Source: Stenotrophomonas maltophilia R551-3
GTDB taxonomy: Bacteria; Pseudomonadota; Gammaproteobacteria; Xanthomonadales; Xanthomonadaceae
Length of the DNA: 64,000 nucleotides
Reading direction: 5' to 3'
NCBI RefSeq assembly: GCF_000020665.1
Contig: NC_011071.1
Location: forward strand, 3,462,501 to 3,526,500
Made by a program: the position numbers and the translations under genes. Positions 1 through 8,800 of this stretch are shown piece after piece (the stretch's first letter is position 1; each line of letters begins with the position of its first letter). The notes beneath the pieces were generated by a model. It worked only from the letters and a program-made list of their open reading frames with translations, was not told where the DNA came from and did no database searches.

Positions 1-347
1 GTGCGGACCCGCCCCGCATGCCAGACATCATCCTGGTCGCACAGGAACAGGATGTCGGCCTGGCAGCGTTGCAGCGCATCGGAGAAATTGCGTACATAGC
101 CAAGATTTCGCGTGTGCTGGACAATCTCGACCCGGACCCCCAGAGCCTGCGCACGCGGCACGAAAGCCTGAAGCAGCTCCAGTGTCTGGTCGCTGGAGCC
201 GTCATCACCAATCACGACTTCGTGCACCCGCGGGTCCTGGCTGAGGATGCTGTCCAGCTGCGCCTGCAGGTAGCGAGCCCCGTTGTAGGTGCACAGCGCG
301 ACACCAATGCGCTCGGCAGGGGCCGATCGGGATGGCGCGTCAGGCAT
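1..347 (-). CDS. Family 2 glycosyltransferase, N-terminal part (runs off window)
   Basis: This is the first ~115 residues of a GT-A type glycosyltransferase; the rest lies beyond the left edge. The N-terminal nucleotide-binding signature CTYNGARYL is at residues 19-27. GDDGSSDQ at 47-54 is the usual first acidic nucleotide-binding patch, and DQDDVW at 104-109 is the DXD-like metal site. The family transfers a sugar from an NDP-sugar, usually onto a cell-surface polysaccharide. The ATG at 345-347 is the first in frame just ahead of the conserved beta strand. It lies 72 bp downstream of the SDR gene on the same strand, so the two may serve surface-glycan synthesis together (inference). The acceptor and donor cannot be told from this fragment. 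Confidence 0.85.
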   Translation of the reverse strand, partial: MPDAPSRSAPAERIGVALCTYNGARYLQAQLDSILSQDPRVHEVVIGDDGSSDQTLELLQAFVPRAQALGVRVEIVQHTRNLGYVRNFSDALQRCQADILFLCDQDDVWHAGRVR

Positions 348-419
348 CGAACGTACTCGCGGAAAACCAAGGCCGGGGGATGGTAGCAGAGCCCTCCAGC
401 AGATGGATTCAGGCCCCGG

Positions 420-1310
420 CTAACTGTTGCCGGGATGCGCCGCGATCCGCTGCAGGGCCTGGGTGGCACTCATCGGTTGCCACGTGCCTGCATCGGGCTG
501 GAACGGCCGCGGATGTACGCCCAGCAGCGCCTGCAGTGGTCCGTTGTCCGCAATCAGGTCCTGCTGCAGACGCGACACCGGACCGCGCGCGCGCGGCAGC
601 ACCGCCGCCAGCCCGCGCAGTGCACCCGCCGGCAACGGCAGCGCCAACGTCGGCTGCACCAGACTGGCATGTACGCGGCGGAACATCGCATGGTATGGCA
701 GGCGCTCACCGCCCCCGATCTCCAGCACCCGCGCCGACGCCGCGCCGGTGGTGATGGCGGCCAGTACGGCACGCGCAATATCGTCGGCGTGTACCGGCTG
801 GCGCAGGCCATCCGCCAGCGGAATCGGGAACACGCGCAGGCGCAGGGCACGCTGCACGATCGGGGTGATGCTGCGATCGATGCCCGCGCCATAGATCAGC
901 GTCGGTCGCAGGATCGTCCACTCCATGCCCAGCCGTTCAGCCTGCTCGATCAGGCCACGCTCGCCCCGCTGCAGCATCGCCACCACACCCTGTTCGTCGG
1001 CCTGGGCCGAGCCCTGCTTGCTCAGCACGCTCATCGAACTGGTCGCGATGACCCGTCGAGCCGGTGCCGAGGCCTGCCGCGACAGCCAGTGCGCCAATCC
1101 TTCCAACGGACCGAAGCTTGCGATGGCCTGCCAGGACGGAGATGGCACGCTGTCCAGCGCGGCAGCCAGATCACCGCACAGCCACTGCACGCCGTCCTGC
1201 GCAGGTTGTGGCTGCCGGCTCACCGCCTGGACCTGGCCATGCGCCTGCAGCAGGCGCGGCAACAGGAACCGGCCGATCTGGCTGGTCGCTCCGGAAACAA
1301 GGACGGTCAT
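420..1310 (-). CDS. NAD(P)-binding SDR / epimerase-like protein, atypical
   Basis: A 296-residue extended short-chain dehydrogenase/epimerase-like protein. The Rossmann glycine motif GATSQIG is at residues 7-13. A substrate-side SSMSV strand and an RPTLIYG stretch, typical of nucleoside-diphosphate-sugar epimerases, follow. The usual catalytic YxxxK is not visible where it should precede the RPT strand: the sequence there reads RGERGLIEQAE. It may therefore be an atypical SDR that binds the nucleotide without classical chemistry (inference). I start it at the ATG at 1308-1310, directly before the Rossmann strand; the frame is open 20 codons further upstream but without an obvious ribosome site. 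A glycosyltransferase follows on the same strand. Confidence 0.75.
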   Translation of the reverse strand: MTVLVSGATSQIGRFLLPRLLQAHGQVQAVSRQPQPAQDGVQWLCGDLAAALDSVPSPSWQAIASFGPLEGLAHWLSRQASAPARRVIATSSMSVLSKQGSAQADEQGVVAMLQRGERGLIEQAERLGMEWTILRPTLIYGAGIDRSITPIVQRALRLRVFPIPLADGLRQPVHADDIARAVLAAITTGAASARVLEIGGGERLPYHAMFRRVHASLVQPTLALPLPAGALRGLAAVLPRARGPVSRLQQDLIADNGPLQALLGVHPRPFQPDAGTWQPMSATQALQRIAAHPGNS

Positions 1311-1375
1311 CGGACATCCGTGAGGCGTGGTTGGCAGGGCCGCTACTATAACGGCCACGGCAGCAAACACCGGGC

Positions 1376-2947
1376 TCAGGGTGAAGACGTTGCGATGTCG
1401 CGCAGGCGTTGCTGCAGTTGAAGATACTCTGTGCTGGAAGCACCGACACCGAGTTCTGCCGCGTGCTGCAATGCGCGTTCGGCAAATGCGATATCACCAT
1501 TGCCCAAGCGTTCGCTGCCAATCGCCAACCAACGTTGCGCCAGACGCTGACGCGCAGCAGGCAGCCCCGCTGCAGTCGGCGACAGCGTCTGCCAGGCCTG
1601 CAGGCAAGCCCCTGCAGCCTGTACCCGGTTCTGTCGCAGATTGTCGTCGAAGCAACGACGGCTGGCCGGCAGCAGGCGCGCGGCAGCCGCTTTCACCCGG
1701 GCATCGCGCGGTGCCAGTGATTGCGCCTCACGCAACGCATCAAACGCACTGTGGCCCGGCGGACTGATCCACTGACCGGCGCGCTCGGCGCGTTCGATCC
1801 TGCGCAGATGATCGCGCAGTTGCCGTTCACGCTGCGCATTGCTGACGCTTGGCAGCTGCAATGCCTGCTGTGCCTGTTGCGCACGCTGCAGGCGCTGCGC
1901 CAGTTGCTGCTGCGCAGCGGGCGACGCCCCCAGTTCCTGCGCCAACGCCGCGTCACGCTGTGCGGCCTCGAACTGGAAGTCGTCGGCCTGTTTCTGGCTG
2001 CGTGCCAGCACCGCCTGCAACGACTGCTCGCGGCCGCGCTGGGCGTTGGGATCGTCGGGGGCTACGGCCAGCACGGCCAGGAACCCGTTTCCTGCAACGT
2101 CCAACTGCTGCCGCTGCAAAGCGCGCTGTGCCTGCCGCAAGCGCTGGTCCACCGCCTGTGCCAACGCTTCCTGGCTCGCCGGCAGATCGGCATGGCCTGC
2201 ATCGAACTGGCGTGCGCGCTGCACGATGCCAGCGGCCGCGGCCAGCTCACCGCGCCCGGCCAGTGTGCGCGCATGCTGCAACAGATCGCTCAGTGCATCC
2301 TCGCGCCCTTCCAGCGCCGGCAGATTGTCCGGCTGCAATGACAGGATGCGTTGGAACAGTGGCAGCGCACTGCTGTCGCCATCATCCAGGCGGCCGGCGG
2401 CAAAGGCATTGCGGGCCTGTGCCAGCAGCGCGCCGATACCGGCTCCGGCGCTGCGACGTGCCTGCAACTGGCGCGCCACGGCATCGCCTTCAGCCTGTGG
2501 CACCTGCAGCTCACGGGCCAACGCCAGCGCCTGCGCGCTTCCGTTCAGGTCATTGACCTGCAGCTTGTCCCGGGCCTGCTGCAGCGCTGCGGCGCCTGTA
2601 CGGGCCAAGCCCTGGCGCGCCTGCGGGCGGTCGCCATCCAGTGCCAGCACGGCCTGGTAGCGTTCGCGCGCACCACTGCCATCGTCCGCACTCAATCGAC
2701 CCGCCGCCAATGCGCGATCACCTTCAGCCAGCAGCTGCTCGATCTGCGGCTCGTCCCAGAACCAGTCTGCCAGCGGCTTGCGCAGCAACACCAGCAGCAC
2801 GAACACCGCAAGCGCGGCGACCAGCGCCCAGCGCCAGACCCGGCGTGCATGGCGCGCCTGCAGCCACCACCAACGGCCTTCGCGGCGGACGCGGTCCAGC
2901 GCAGGATGATCAGCGCCATGCGGGCGATGCGGGGGCTCGCGTTCCAT
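1376..2947 (-). CDS. Membrane-anchored helical repeat (TPR-like) protein
   Basis: A 523-residue protein with a basic, Trp-rich cytoplasmic N-terminus and one transmembrane segment at about residues 39-57 (WALVAALAVFVLLVLL). A long soluble region of Ala/Leu/Gln-rich helical repeats follows. Several units have the TPR look of small-A-x-x-L-A-x-x-P, for example around residues 95-115 and in the last 60 residues. No catalytic motif is visible. It starts 30 bp after the relA stop on the same strand and may be co-transcribed with it. The function is unknown to me; a scaffold role in the envelope is only an inference. No strong Shine-Dalgarno is seen before the ATG at 2945-2947. Confidence 0.75.
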   Translation of the reverse strand: MEREPPHRPHGADHPALDRVRREGRWWWLQARHARRVWRWALVAALAVFVLLVLLRKPLADWFWDEPQIEQLLAEGDRALAAGRLSADDGSGARERYQAVLALDGDRPQARQGLARTGAAALQQARDKLQVNDLNGSAQALALARELQVPQAEGDAVARQLQARRSAGAGIGALLAQARNAFAAGRLDDGDSSALPLFQRILSLQPDNLPALEGREDALSDLLQHARTLAGRGELAAAAGIVQRARQFDAGHADLPASQEALAQAVDQRLRQAQRALQRQQLDVAGNGFLAVLAVAPDDPNAQRGREQSLQAVLARSQKQADDFQFEAAQRDAALAQELGASPAAQQQLAQRLQRAQQAQQALQLPSVSNAQRERQLRDHLRRIERAERAGQWISPPGHSAFDALREAQSLAPRDARVKAAAARLLPASRRCFDDNLRQNRVQAAGACLQAWQTLSPTAAGLPAARQRLAQRWLAIGSERLGNGDIAFAERALQHAAELGVGASSTEYLQLQQRLRDIATSSP

Positions 2948-2977
2948 GCGTGCAGGGTAGCCGGGGCAGCGTGAAGC

Positions 2978-5134
2978 CTAGCCGAGGCGACGCGCCTCGC
3001 TCACGCCCGGCAGCGCGTCCAGCTTGCCCAGCAGGTTGGACAGCTGGCCGTAATCGCTGACCTTCAGCCGCAGCCGCAGATGCGCACGGCCACTGTTGCG
3101 CACGTTGTCGCTGTGAATGTCGAGCACGTAGGCGTCTTCCTGGGCGATCAGATTGGTGATGTCCTTCAGCAACCAGCGGCGATCGACCGCATCGACCACC
3201 ACGTCCACTTCGTAGCCGCCGCCGGCCTGCCCCCATTCCACCGGCAGGATGCGCTGCGGGCTGGTGGCGGCCAGCCGGGCCAGCGCGACACAGTCTGCAC
3301 GATGCACGGTGACACCGCGGCTACGGGTCAGGTAGCCGACAATCGGTTCGCCGGCCACCGGCTGGCAGCAACGTGCCAGCTGCACCAGCAGGTTGCCCAC
3401 GCCCTGCACGGTGAACTTGGATTTACCCAGGTTCTCGCGGCGCGCGGTCGGCCGCGGCAGCGTCGGCGCGGGTGCCGGCTGGTTGGCCGCACGCTCCGCT
3501 TCCAGCAGCGCACGGCTGACCTGGTTCGGGCCGGTGTCGCCCAGCGCCACCTGGATGTACAGGTCATCGACGCTGTCGGCATGGAATTTCTTCGCCGCCA
3601 CCGCCAGGTCCGAATGCTGCAGGCCCAGCCGCTTCAATTCGCGCTCCAGCAGCTCGCGGCCGGCCTGCACGTTGCGCGCACGGTCCAGCTTGTGGAACCA
3701 GCTGCGCACCTTCTCGCGCGAACGGTTGCTGGCCAGGAAACCCAGGGCCGGCATCAGCCAGTCGCGGCGCGGATCAGCCTCCTTGCCGGTCAGGATTTCG
3801 ACGCGGTCGCCGCTGCGCAGGCGGTAGGTCAGCGGCACGATGCGGCCGTTGACCTTGGCGCCACGGCAACGGTGCCCCACCATCGTGTGCACCTGATAGG
3901 CGAAATCGAGCGGCGTGGCGCCCTGCGGCAGGTCCAGCACCTCGTCCTTCGGGCTCAGTGCATAGACACGGTCTTCGGTCAGCTCGGCATCAAGCGCGCC
4001 GGCCAGCTCGTTGCCCTGCCCCTCCTGCGCCTGCTCCAGCAGCTGGCGCATCCAGGTGATCTTGCGGTCGAAGGACTTTTCCGCGCCCTTGCCGCCTTCC
4101 TTGTACTTCCAGTGCGCGGCTACGCCCAATTCGGCCTGCGAGTGCATCTCGTGGGTACGGATCTGCACTTCGATGGTGCGGCCTTCCGGCCCGACCACGG
4201 CGGTATGCAGCGAACGGTAGTCGTTGGCCTTGGGCCGGGCGATGTAGTCATCGAATTCGCTGGGCACCGGCGCCCACAGTGCATGCACCACGCCCAGCGC
4301 GGCGTAGCAGGCGGCGACATCGTCGACCATGACGCGCACCGCACGGATGTCGTACAGCTGGTCGAACGCCAGCCGCTTCTTCTGCATCTTCCGCCAGATG
4401 CTGTAGATGTGCTTCGGGCGGCCACTGACCTCAGCCCTGATGCCCTGCGCGACCAGCTCGCGCGACAGCACCTTCTTGACGTTCTCGACGTAACGCTCGC
4501 GCGCGATGCGGGTTTCGTCCACCTCACGGGCGATGCGCCGGTAGGTCTCCGGCTCCAGGTGGCGGAACGCCAGATCTTCCAACTCCCATTTCAGCTGCCA
4601 GATGCCCAGGCGGTTGGCCAATGGCGCATGGATGTCGCGGGTCAGCTGCGCCAGCGCGCGGCGCTGTTCGTCGTCCAGCTTGTCGGCGGCACGCATCCGC
4701 GCCAGCTGCCGGGCCAGCAGGATCGGTACAACCCGCAGGTCGCGGATGATCGCCAGCAGCAGCCGACGCAGGCCTTCACTGTTGCGCCCTGCTTCACGGC
4801 CGGCATGCAGCGCCCACACCGGATCGGCGGCATCCTGGCCATCCAGCAGGCCGATCACGGCCGCCCTGTGGTTGCCCAGCGGCAGCTGCTCCAGGCTGGC
4901 GCGCAGACCCGGCAGGTCGAACAGCAGGGCTGCGGCCACCGCGCCTTCGTCGGCAGAGAGCATCGCCAGTGCGTCGAGGGTGTCACCCAGCACCGACCAG
5001 CTGGCGCGCATCTGGTGGTCGCACTCGGGCGCTTCCCAATGCTCGCGCAGGGCCTGGCGCAGCGGAGCGGGCAGCACCGCTGCCGAGGGACGGTTCAACA
5101 AGGCATCCAGGCCGGGGACGGAAGCGCGGTTCAC
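2978..5134 (-). CDS. relA: GTP pyrophosphokinase RelA (monofunctional (p)ppGpp synthetase)
   Basis: This 718-residue long RSH protein makes (p)ppGpp from ATP and GTP/GDP on starved ribosomes. The N-terminal hydrolase domain is degenerate: the His-Asp pair expected near residue 70 is replaced by LLFDLPG, as in RelA rather than SpoT. The synthetase domain (about 200-350) contains YDIRAVRVMV, the EFDD motif at 293-296 typical of RelA (bifunctional enzymes have RxKD), and VQIRTHEMH. A TGS domain follows at about 388-450 (PKDEVLDLPQGATPLDFAYQVHT). A C-terminal ACT domain covers roughly the last 75 residues. The length matches RelA. The helical repeat protein follows 30 bp downstream. A separate SpoT is expected elsewhere in the genome. 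Confidence 0.96.
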   Translation of the reverse strand: MNRASVPGLDALLNRPSAAVLPAPLRQALREHWEAPECDHQMRASWSVLGDTLDALAMLSADEGAVAAALLFDLPGLRASLEQLPLGNHRAAVIGLLDGQDAADPVWALHAGREAGRNSEGLRRLLLAIIRDLRVVPILLARQLARMRAADKLDDEQRRALAQLTRDIHAPLANRLGIWQLKWELEDLAFRHLEPETYRRIAREVDETRIARERYVENVKKVLSRELVAQGIRAEVSGRPKHIYSIWRKMQKKRLAFDQLYDIRAVRVMVDDVAACYAALGVVHALWAPVPSEFDDYIARPKANDYRSLHTAVVGPEGRTIEVQIRTHEMHSQAELGVAAHWKYKEGGKGAEKSFDRKITWMRQLLEQAQEGQGNELAGALDAELTEDRVYALSPKDEVLDLPQGATPLDFAYQVHTMVGHRCRGAKVNGRIVPLTYRLRSGDRVEILTGKEADPRRDWLMPALGFLASNRSREKVRSWFHKLDRARNVQAGRELLERELKRLGLQHSDLAVAAKKFHADSVDDLYIQVALGDTGPNQVSRALLEAERAANQPAPAPTLPRPTARRENLGKSKFTVQGVGNLLVQLARCCQPVAGEPIVGYLTRSRGVTVHRADCVALARLAATSPQRILPVEWGQAGGGYEVDVVVDAVDRRWLLKDITNLIAQEDAYVLDIHSDNVRNSGRAHLRLRLKVSDYGQLSNLLGKLDALPGVSEARRLG

Positions 5135-5264
5135 AGCATCGAGCAGGCAAGACAGAGGCCTCTACACTAGCGCCGGCGCCGTTCAGGGACAATCACTGCG
5201 GCCACCATCACCCGGCATGAAGACATGCCGCTACACTCGCGGGCAAACCCAGGAGAGTCCCGAC

Positions 5265-5801
5265 ATGTCCTCGATCGTCCCGCGTTTCCGCCTACGGCTG
5301 CTGGCCGGTGCCGCGCTGTTGCTGTCCCTGTCGGCGCCCGCGCTGGCCCAGCGCGTGGTGGAAGGCGACCTGCAGCAGCAGATGTCACCGGCCGAATTCA
5401 AGTCGGCTGGCCTGGACAAGCTCAGTGCCCAGGAACTGGCCGCGCTCAACCGCTGGCTGCAGGGCAAAGTCGAAGCGGCCACCACCCAGGCGGTGGCCGC
5501 GGTACGCGAGGAAGCCCGTGAACAGGGCCGCCAGGAAGTGATCGTGAAGAACCGCGGTTTCTTTGATTTCGGCAGCAGCGAACCGATCACCGGTGCCCTG
5601 CAGGGTGAGTTCCGGGGCTTCGGCAAGGGGCGCGTCTACGTGCTGGACAATGGCCAGGAATGGGAACAGACCGACACCACCAGCGTGGTCGGCGTGCGCA
5701 AGCAGTCGCCCAAGGTCAGCATCAAACCCGGTGTGATGGGCGTGTGGTACATGAAGGTGGAAGGCGTGAACAGCCAGCCGAAGGTGCGCCGCTCCAAGTA
5801 A
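5265..5801 (+). CDS. Small secreted protein of unknown function
   Basis: 178 residues with a clear Sec signal peptide (about residues 1-28, ending SLSAPALAQ). An Ala/Glu-rich helix at about 45-85 may form a coiled coil. The C-terminal beta-rich domain contains GRVYVLDNGQEWEQTD and PGVMGVWYMKVEG, a pattern I have seen in small xanthomonad periplasmic proteins but cannot name. The start at 5265 is set by the AGGAGAG site at 5251-5257 and by the signal peptide. It is divergent from relA, with 130 bp between, and a SMAG hairpin lies 16 bp after the stop. Two lysines and an arginine pair end the protein. Confidence 0.75.
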   Translation: MSSIVPRFRLRLLAGAALLLSLSAPALAQRVVEGDLQQQMSPAEFKSAGLDKLSAQELAALNRWLQGKVEAATTQAVAAVREEAREQGRQEVIVKNRGFFDFGSSEPITGALQGEFRGFGKGRVYVLDNGQEWEQTDTTSVVGVRKQSPKVSIKPGVMGVWYMKVEGVNSQPKVRRSK

Positions 5802-5816
5802 CGGTGTGAGGGAAGC

Positions 5817-5839
5817 CGCCGGGCATGGCCCGGCGCTAC
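5817..5839 (-). repeat. SMAG REP-like palindrome
   Basis: One SMAG unit: read on the minus strand it begins GTAG and continues into a CGCCGGGC / GCCCGGCG hairpin with a 3-base loop. It lies between a plus-strand gene ending at 5801 and hrpA ending at 5844, so it may fold in the 3' ends of both convergent transcripts. Confidence 0.85.
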
Positions 5840-5843
5840 CGCA

Positions 5844-8800
5844 TCACAGCTGGCGCAGCGCGGTCACCCGCTGCGCCAGTTTCTTTGCAGAGATGCCGGT
5901 GCGTGCACCCAGCTCCTGCGCGAACAGCGACACCCGCAGCTCTTCCAGATCCCAGCGCAGTGCCTGCCATTGCGGCCGCTCGCGCAGGCCCTGCTGCTCA
6001 CCCGCCTGCAGCGCCTCCAGGAACGGATGCAGTTCCAGCATGCGCGCCTGGTCACGCGGCGGGTCGCGCTTGGCGCGCTCGGTGCGCAGGATCATCGCCT
6101 TCAGGTAGCGCGGGTACTGCGCCAGCGCGTCGGCCGGCGTATCGCGCAGGAAGCCGGGGTGGATCAGCCCGACCAGCTGCGCCTCCATGTCATCCAGATT
6201 GCCGCGTGCCCAACCCATCAGCGGCGCTTCCAGCATCGGCTTCAGTTCCGCCACCAGGGCCAGGATCGCCTCGGCCAGCTTCAGCCGCTGCATGGCCTCG
6301 CCAAACAGCGCCTTGGCCGCTTGCTCGCGGCGTTGCTCGAACGCCTGCGCATCGCGGATCTCGCCCAGGCCATCGGCCAGCACCGCGTTCAATGCGGCGT
6401 CGACCAGGTCACCCCGCAGGCGCTCCTGGGTTTCGATCGAGGCGTACAGCAGGCCGGTCTTGGCCGCTACCGGCAACTGCTTGCGCGCCTGCTTGATCTT
6501 CTCGCCAAGGCCGATTTCCAACAGTCGGCGCACGCCAAGCGGATGTGCTTCTTCGGCCTGCTGGCGGTCCGCGAAGATGCGCAGGGCTACGCTGTCGCCC
6601 TCGTCCAGCAGCGCCGGGTAGGCAGGAACACCCGCCTCGCCAGGCACCTGCAGCGGAATCGGCGTGGCCGGGAACGTACGCAGGCCATCGGCGGCCATCT
6701 CGCGCCCCGCGCGCGCGGCGAAGGCATCGCCGGCTCGGCCACCGAACGTTGCACGCAGCGCGTCCAGATCGCGCGAGGTCGCAAGTACCTTGCCGTTCTC
6801 GTCGCGCAGGCGCAGGTTCATGTGCAGGTGGGCTTCGATCGAATCCGGCTCGAAGTCGGTGGCTGCCACCTTGGCGCCGGTCGCGCGCGACAGGAAGCGC
6901 GCCAGCTCGCCGGTGATGGCGTCGGCGCCGGGCTGCGGGAATGCCTCGAAGAATGCACGCGCGAAGTCCGGCGCAGGCACATAGTTGCGGCGCATCGCCT
7001 TGGGCAGGCTGCGGATCAACGCGGCCGCCTTGTCGGCAACGAAGCCCGGTGCCAGCCAGCCCAGCTGCACGGCGTCCAGCGCGTTGAGCAGGTGCAGCGG
7101 CACCTCCAGGGTTACCCCGTCATCGTCGGCGCCTGGCTCGAAGCGGTAGTGCAGCGGCAAGCGCGCCTGGCCCAGCGCCAGGTACTTCGGGTAGCGCTCC
7201 TGCTCGCTGCCTTCGCCCGGCAACAGATCAACCAGCGACCAGTGCAGGGGCTTGCGCTGTTCCGGTGCCAGCCCCTTCCACCAGGTATCCAGTCCCGCGG
7301 CAGAATGGATCTGCGGCGGCACCCGGTCCAGGTACCAGCGCGCCTGCCAGTCCTCGTCGGCGACGATACCGGCGCGGCGCAGCTTGGCTTCTTCCTCGCG
7401 GGCGATCTCCAGCACCTTCTGGTTGTCGGCCACGAAGCTGGCGCGTGTAGTGATCTCGCCGGTCACCAACGCCTGGCGCACGAAGATGTCATGCGCTTCG
7501 CCGGGGTTGATGCGGCCGTAGTGCACTGGTTTTTTCGGCGCCAGCACCAGCCCGAACAGACTGATCTGCTCGGAGGCCAGCACCTGGCCCTGCGCGCGTG
7601 ACCAGTGTGGATCGAAATGTTTGCGCAGCAGCAGGTGCGGCAATTCGGCGATCACCCAGTCCGGTTCGATCGCAGCCAGGGTCATGCCCCAGACCTTCTG
7701 CGTATCCAGCAGGTTGGCCACCAGCAGCCACGGCGGCGGCCGCTTGGACAGCGTCGAGCCGGGGAATGGCAGGAAGCGGCGCTGGCGTGGCGCCTGGAAA
7801 TCACCTTTCTCGGTGCGGTGGCCGATCTGCGTCGGCAGGCCCGCCACCAGCGCCCGATGCAGGGTCTGGTAGGCGGTAGCACGCACGCGCTCGCTGAAAC
7901 CGCCGCCAACCGGCGCCTGTTCCTTCTGCGCGCGCACGGCCACCGGTGCCGGCGCCGCCTCGGCCTTGCCTTCGCGGGCCAGGCGCGCCGCACGGTGCAG
8001 CTGGCCACGGGTGGCCTTCACTGCCGCCGCATCGTCGCGCGCAGCGGCCGGCGCACTGCTGCCCGCCAGCAACGGCGCCATCGAGGCCTCGTTGGCTTCT
8101 TCCTTCCAGCCCAGTTCCTCGCACAGCAGACGCAGTTGCCGATGCAGCTCGCGCCACTCGCGCATGCGCAGGAAGCCGAGGAAATGACGGCCACACCAGT
8201 CGCGCAACTTGGATTGGGTCAGGTCTTCGTGGGCCTGCCGGTAGGCATCCCACAGGCGCAGCACACCTACAAACTCGGAGCGCCCATCGGCAAACTGCGC
8301 GTGCGCGCTGTCAGCCGCGCCGCGCGCTTCGGGCGGGCGTTCGCGCGGGTCCTGGATGCCCAGGAACGAGGCGATCACCAGCATCGGCCGCAGGCAGCCG
8401 GCGGCCTGCGCGGCCACCAGCATGCGTGCCAACTTCACGTCCACCGGCAGGCGCGACATCTGCTTGCCGATCGCGGTCAGGTGACGCTCGCTGTCAATCG
8501 CGCCCAGTTCGGTCAGATGCTGCCAGCCATCGGCCACGGCACGTTCGTCGGGGGCCTCCAGGAACGGGAAGTCCTCAATGCGGCCCAGGCCAAGCTGCAG
8601 CATGCGCAGGATCACCCCGGCCAGGCTGGAGCGCCGGATTTCCGGATCGGTGAATTCCGACCGTGCCTGGAAGTCGGCTTCGGCGTACAGGCGATAGCAG
8701 ATACCCTCGGCCACACGGCCGCAGCGGCCCTTGCGCTGATTGGCGCTGGCCTGCGAGATCGGCTCGATGTGCAGACGGTCAAGCTTGTTGCGCGGACTGT

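Noticed and set aside
3080..5170. A ~700-codon open frame antisense to relA, and similar very long antisense frames over hrpA, kup, aspS, clpB and the TonB receptor
   Set aside because: In high-GC DNA the frame opposite codon position 3 stays open. These translations have shadow composition (His/Arg/Gln/Val-rich), no motifs, and lie wholly over well-recognised genes.
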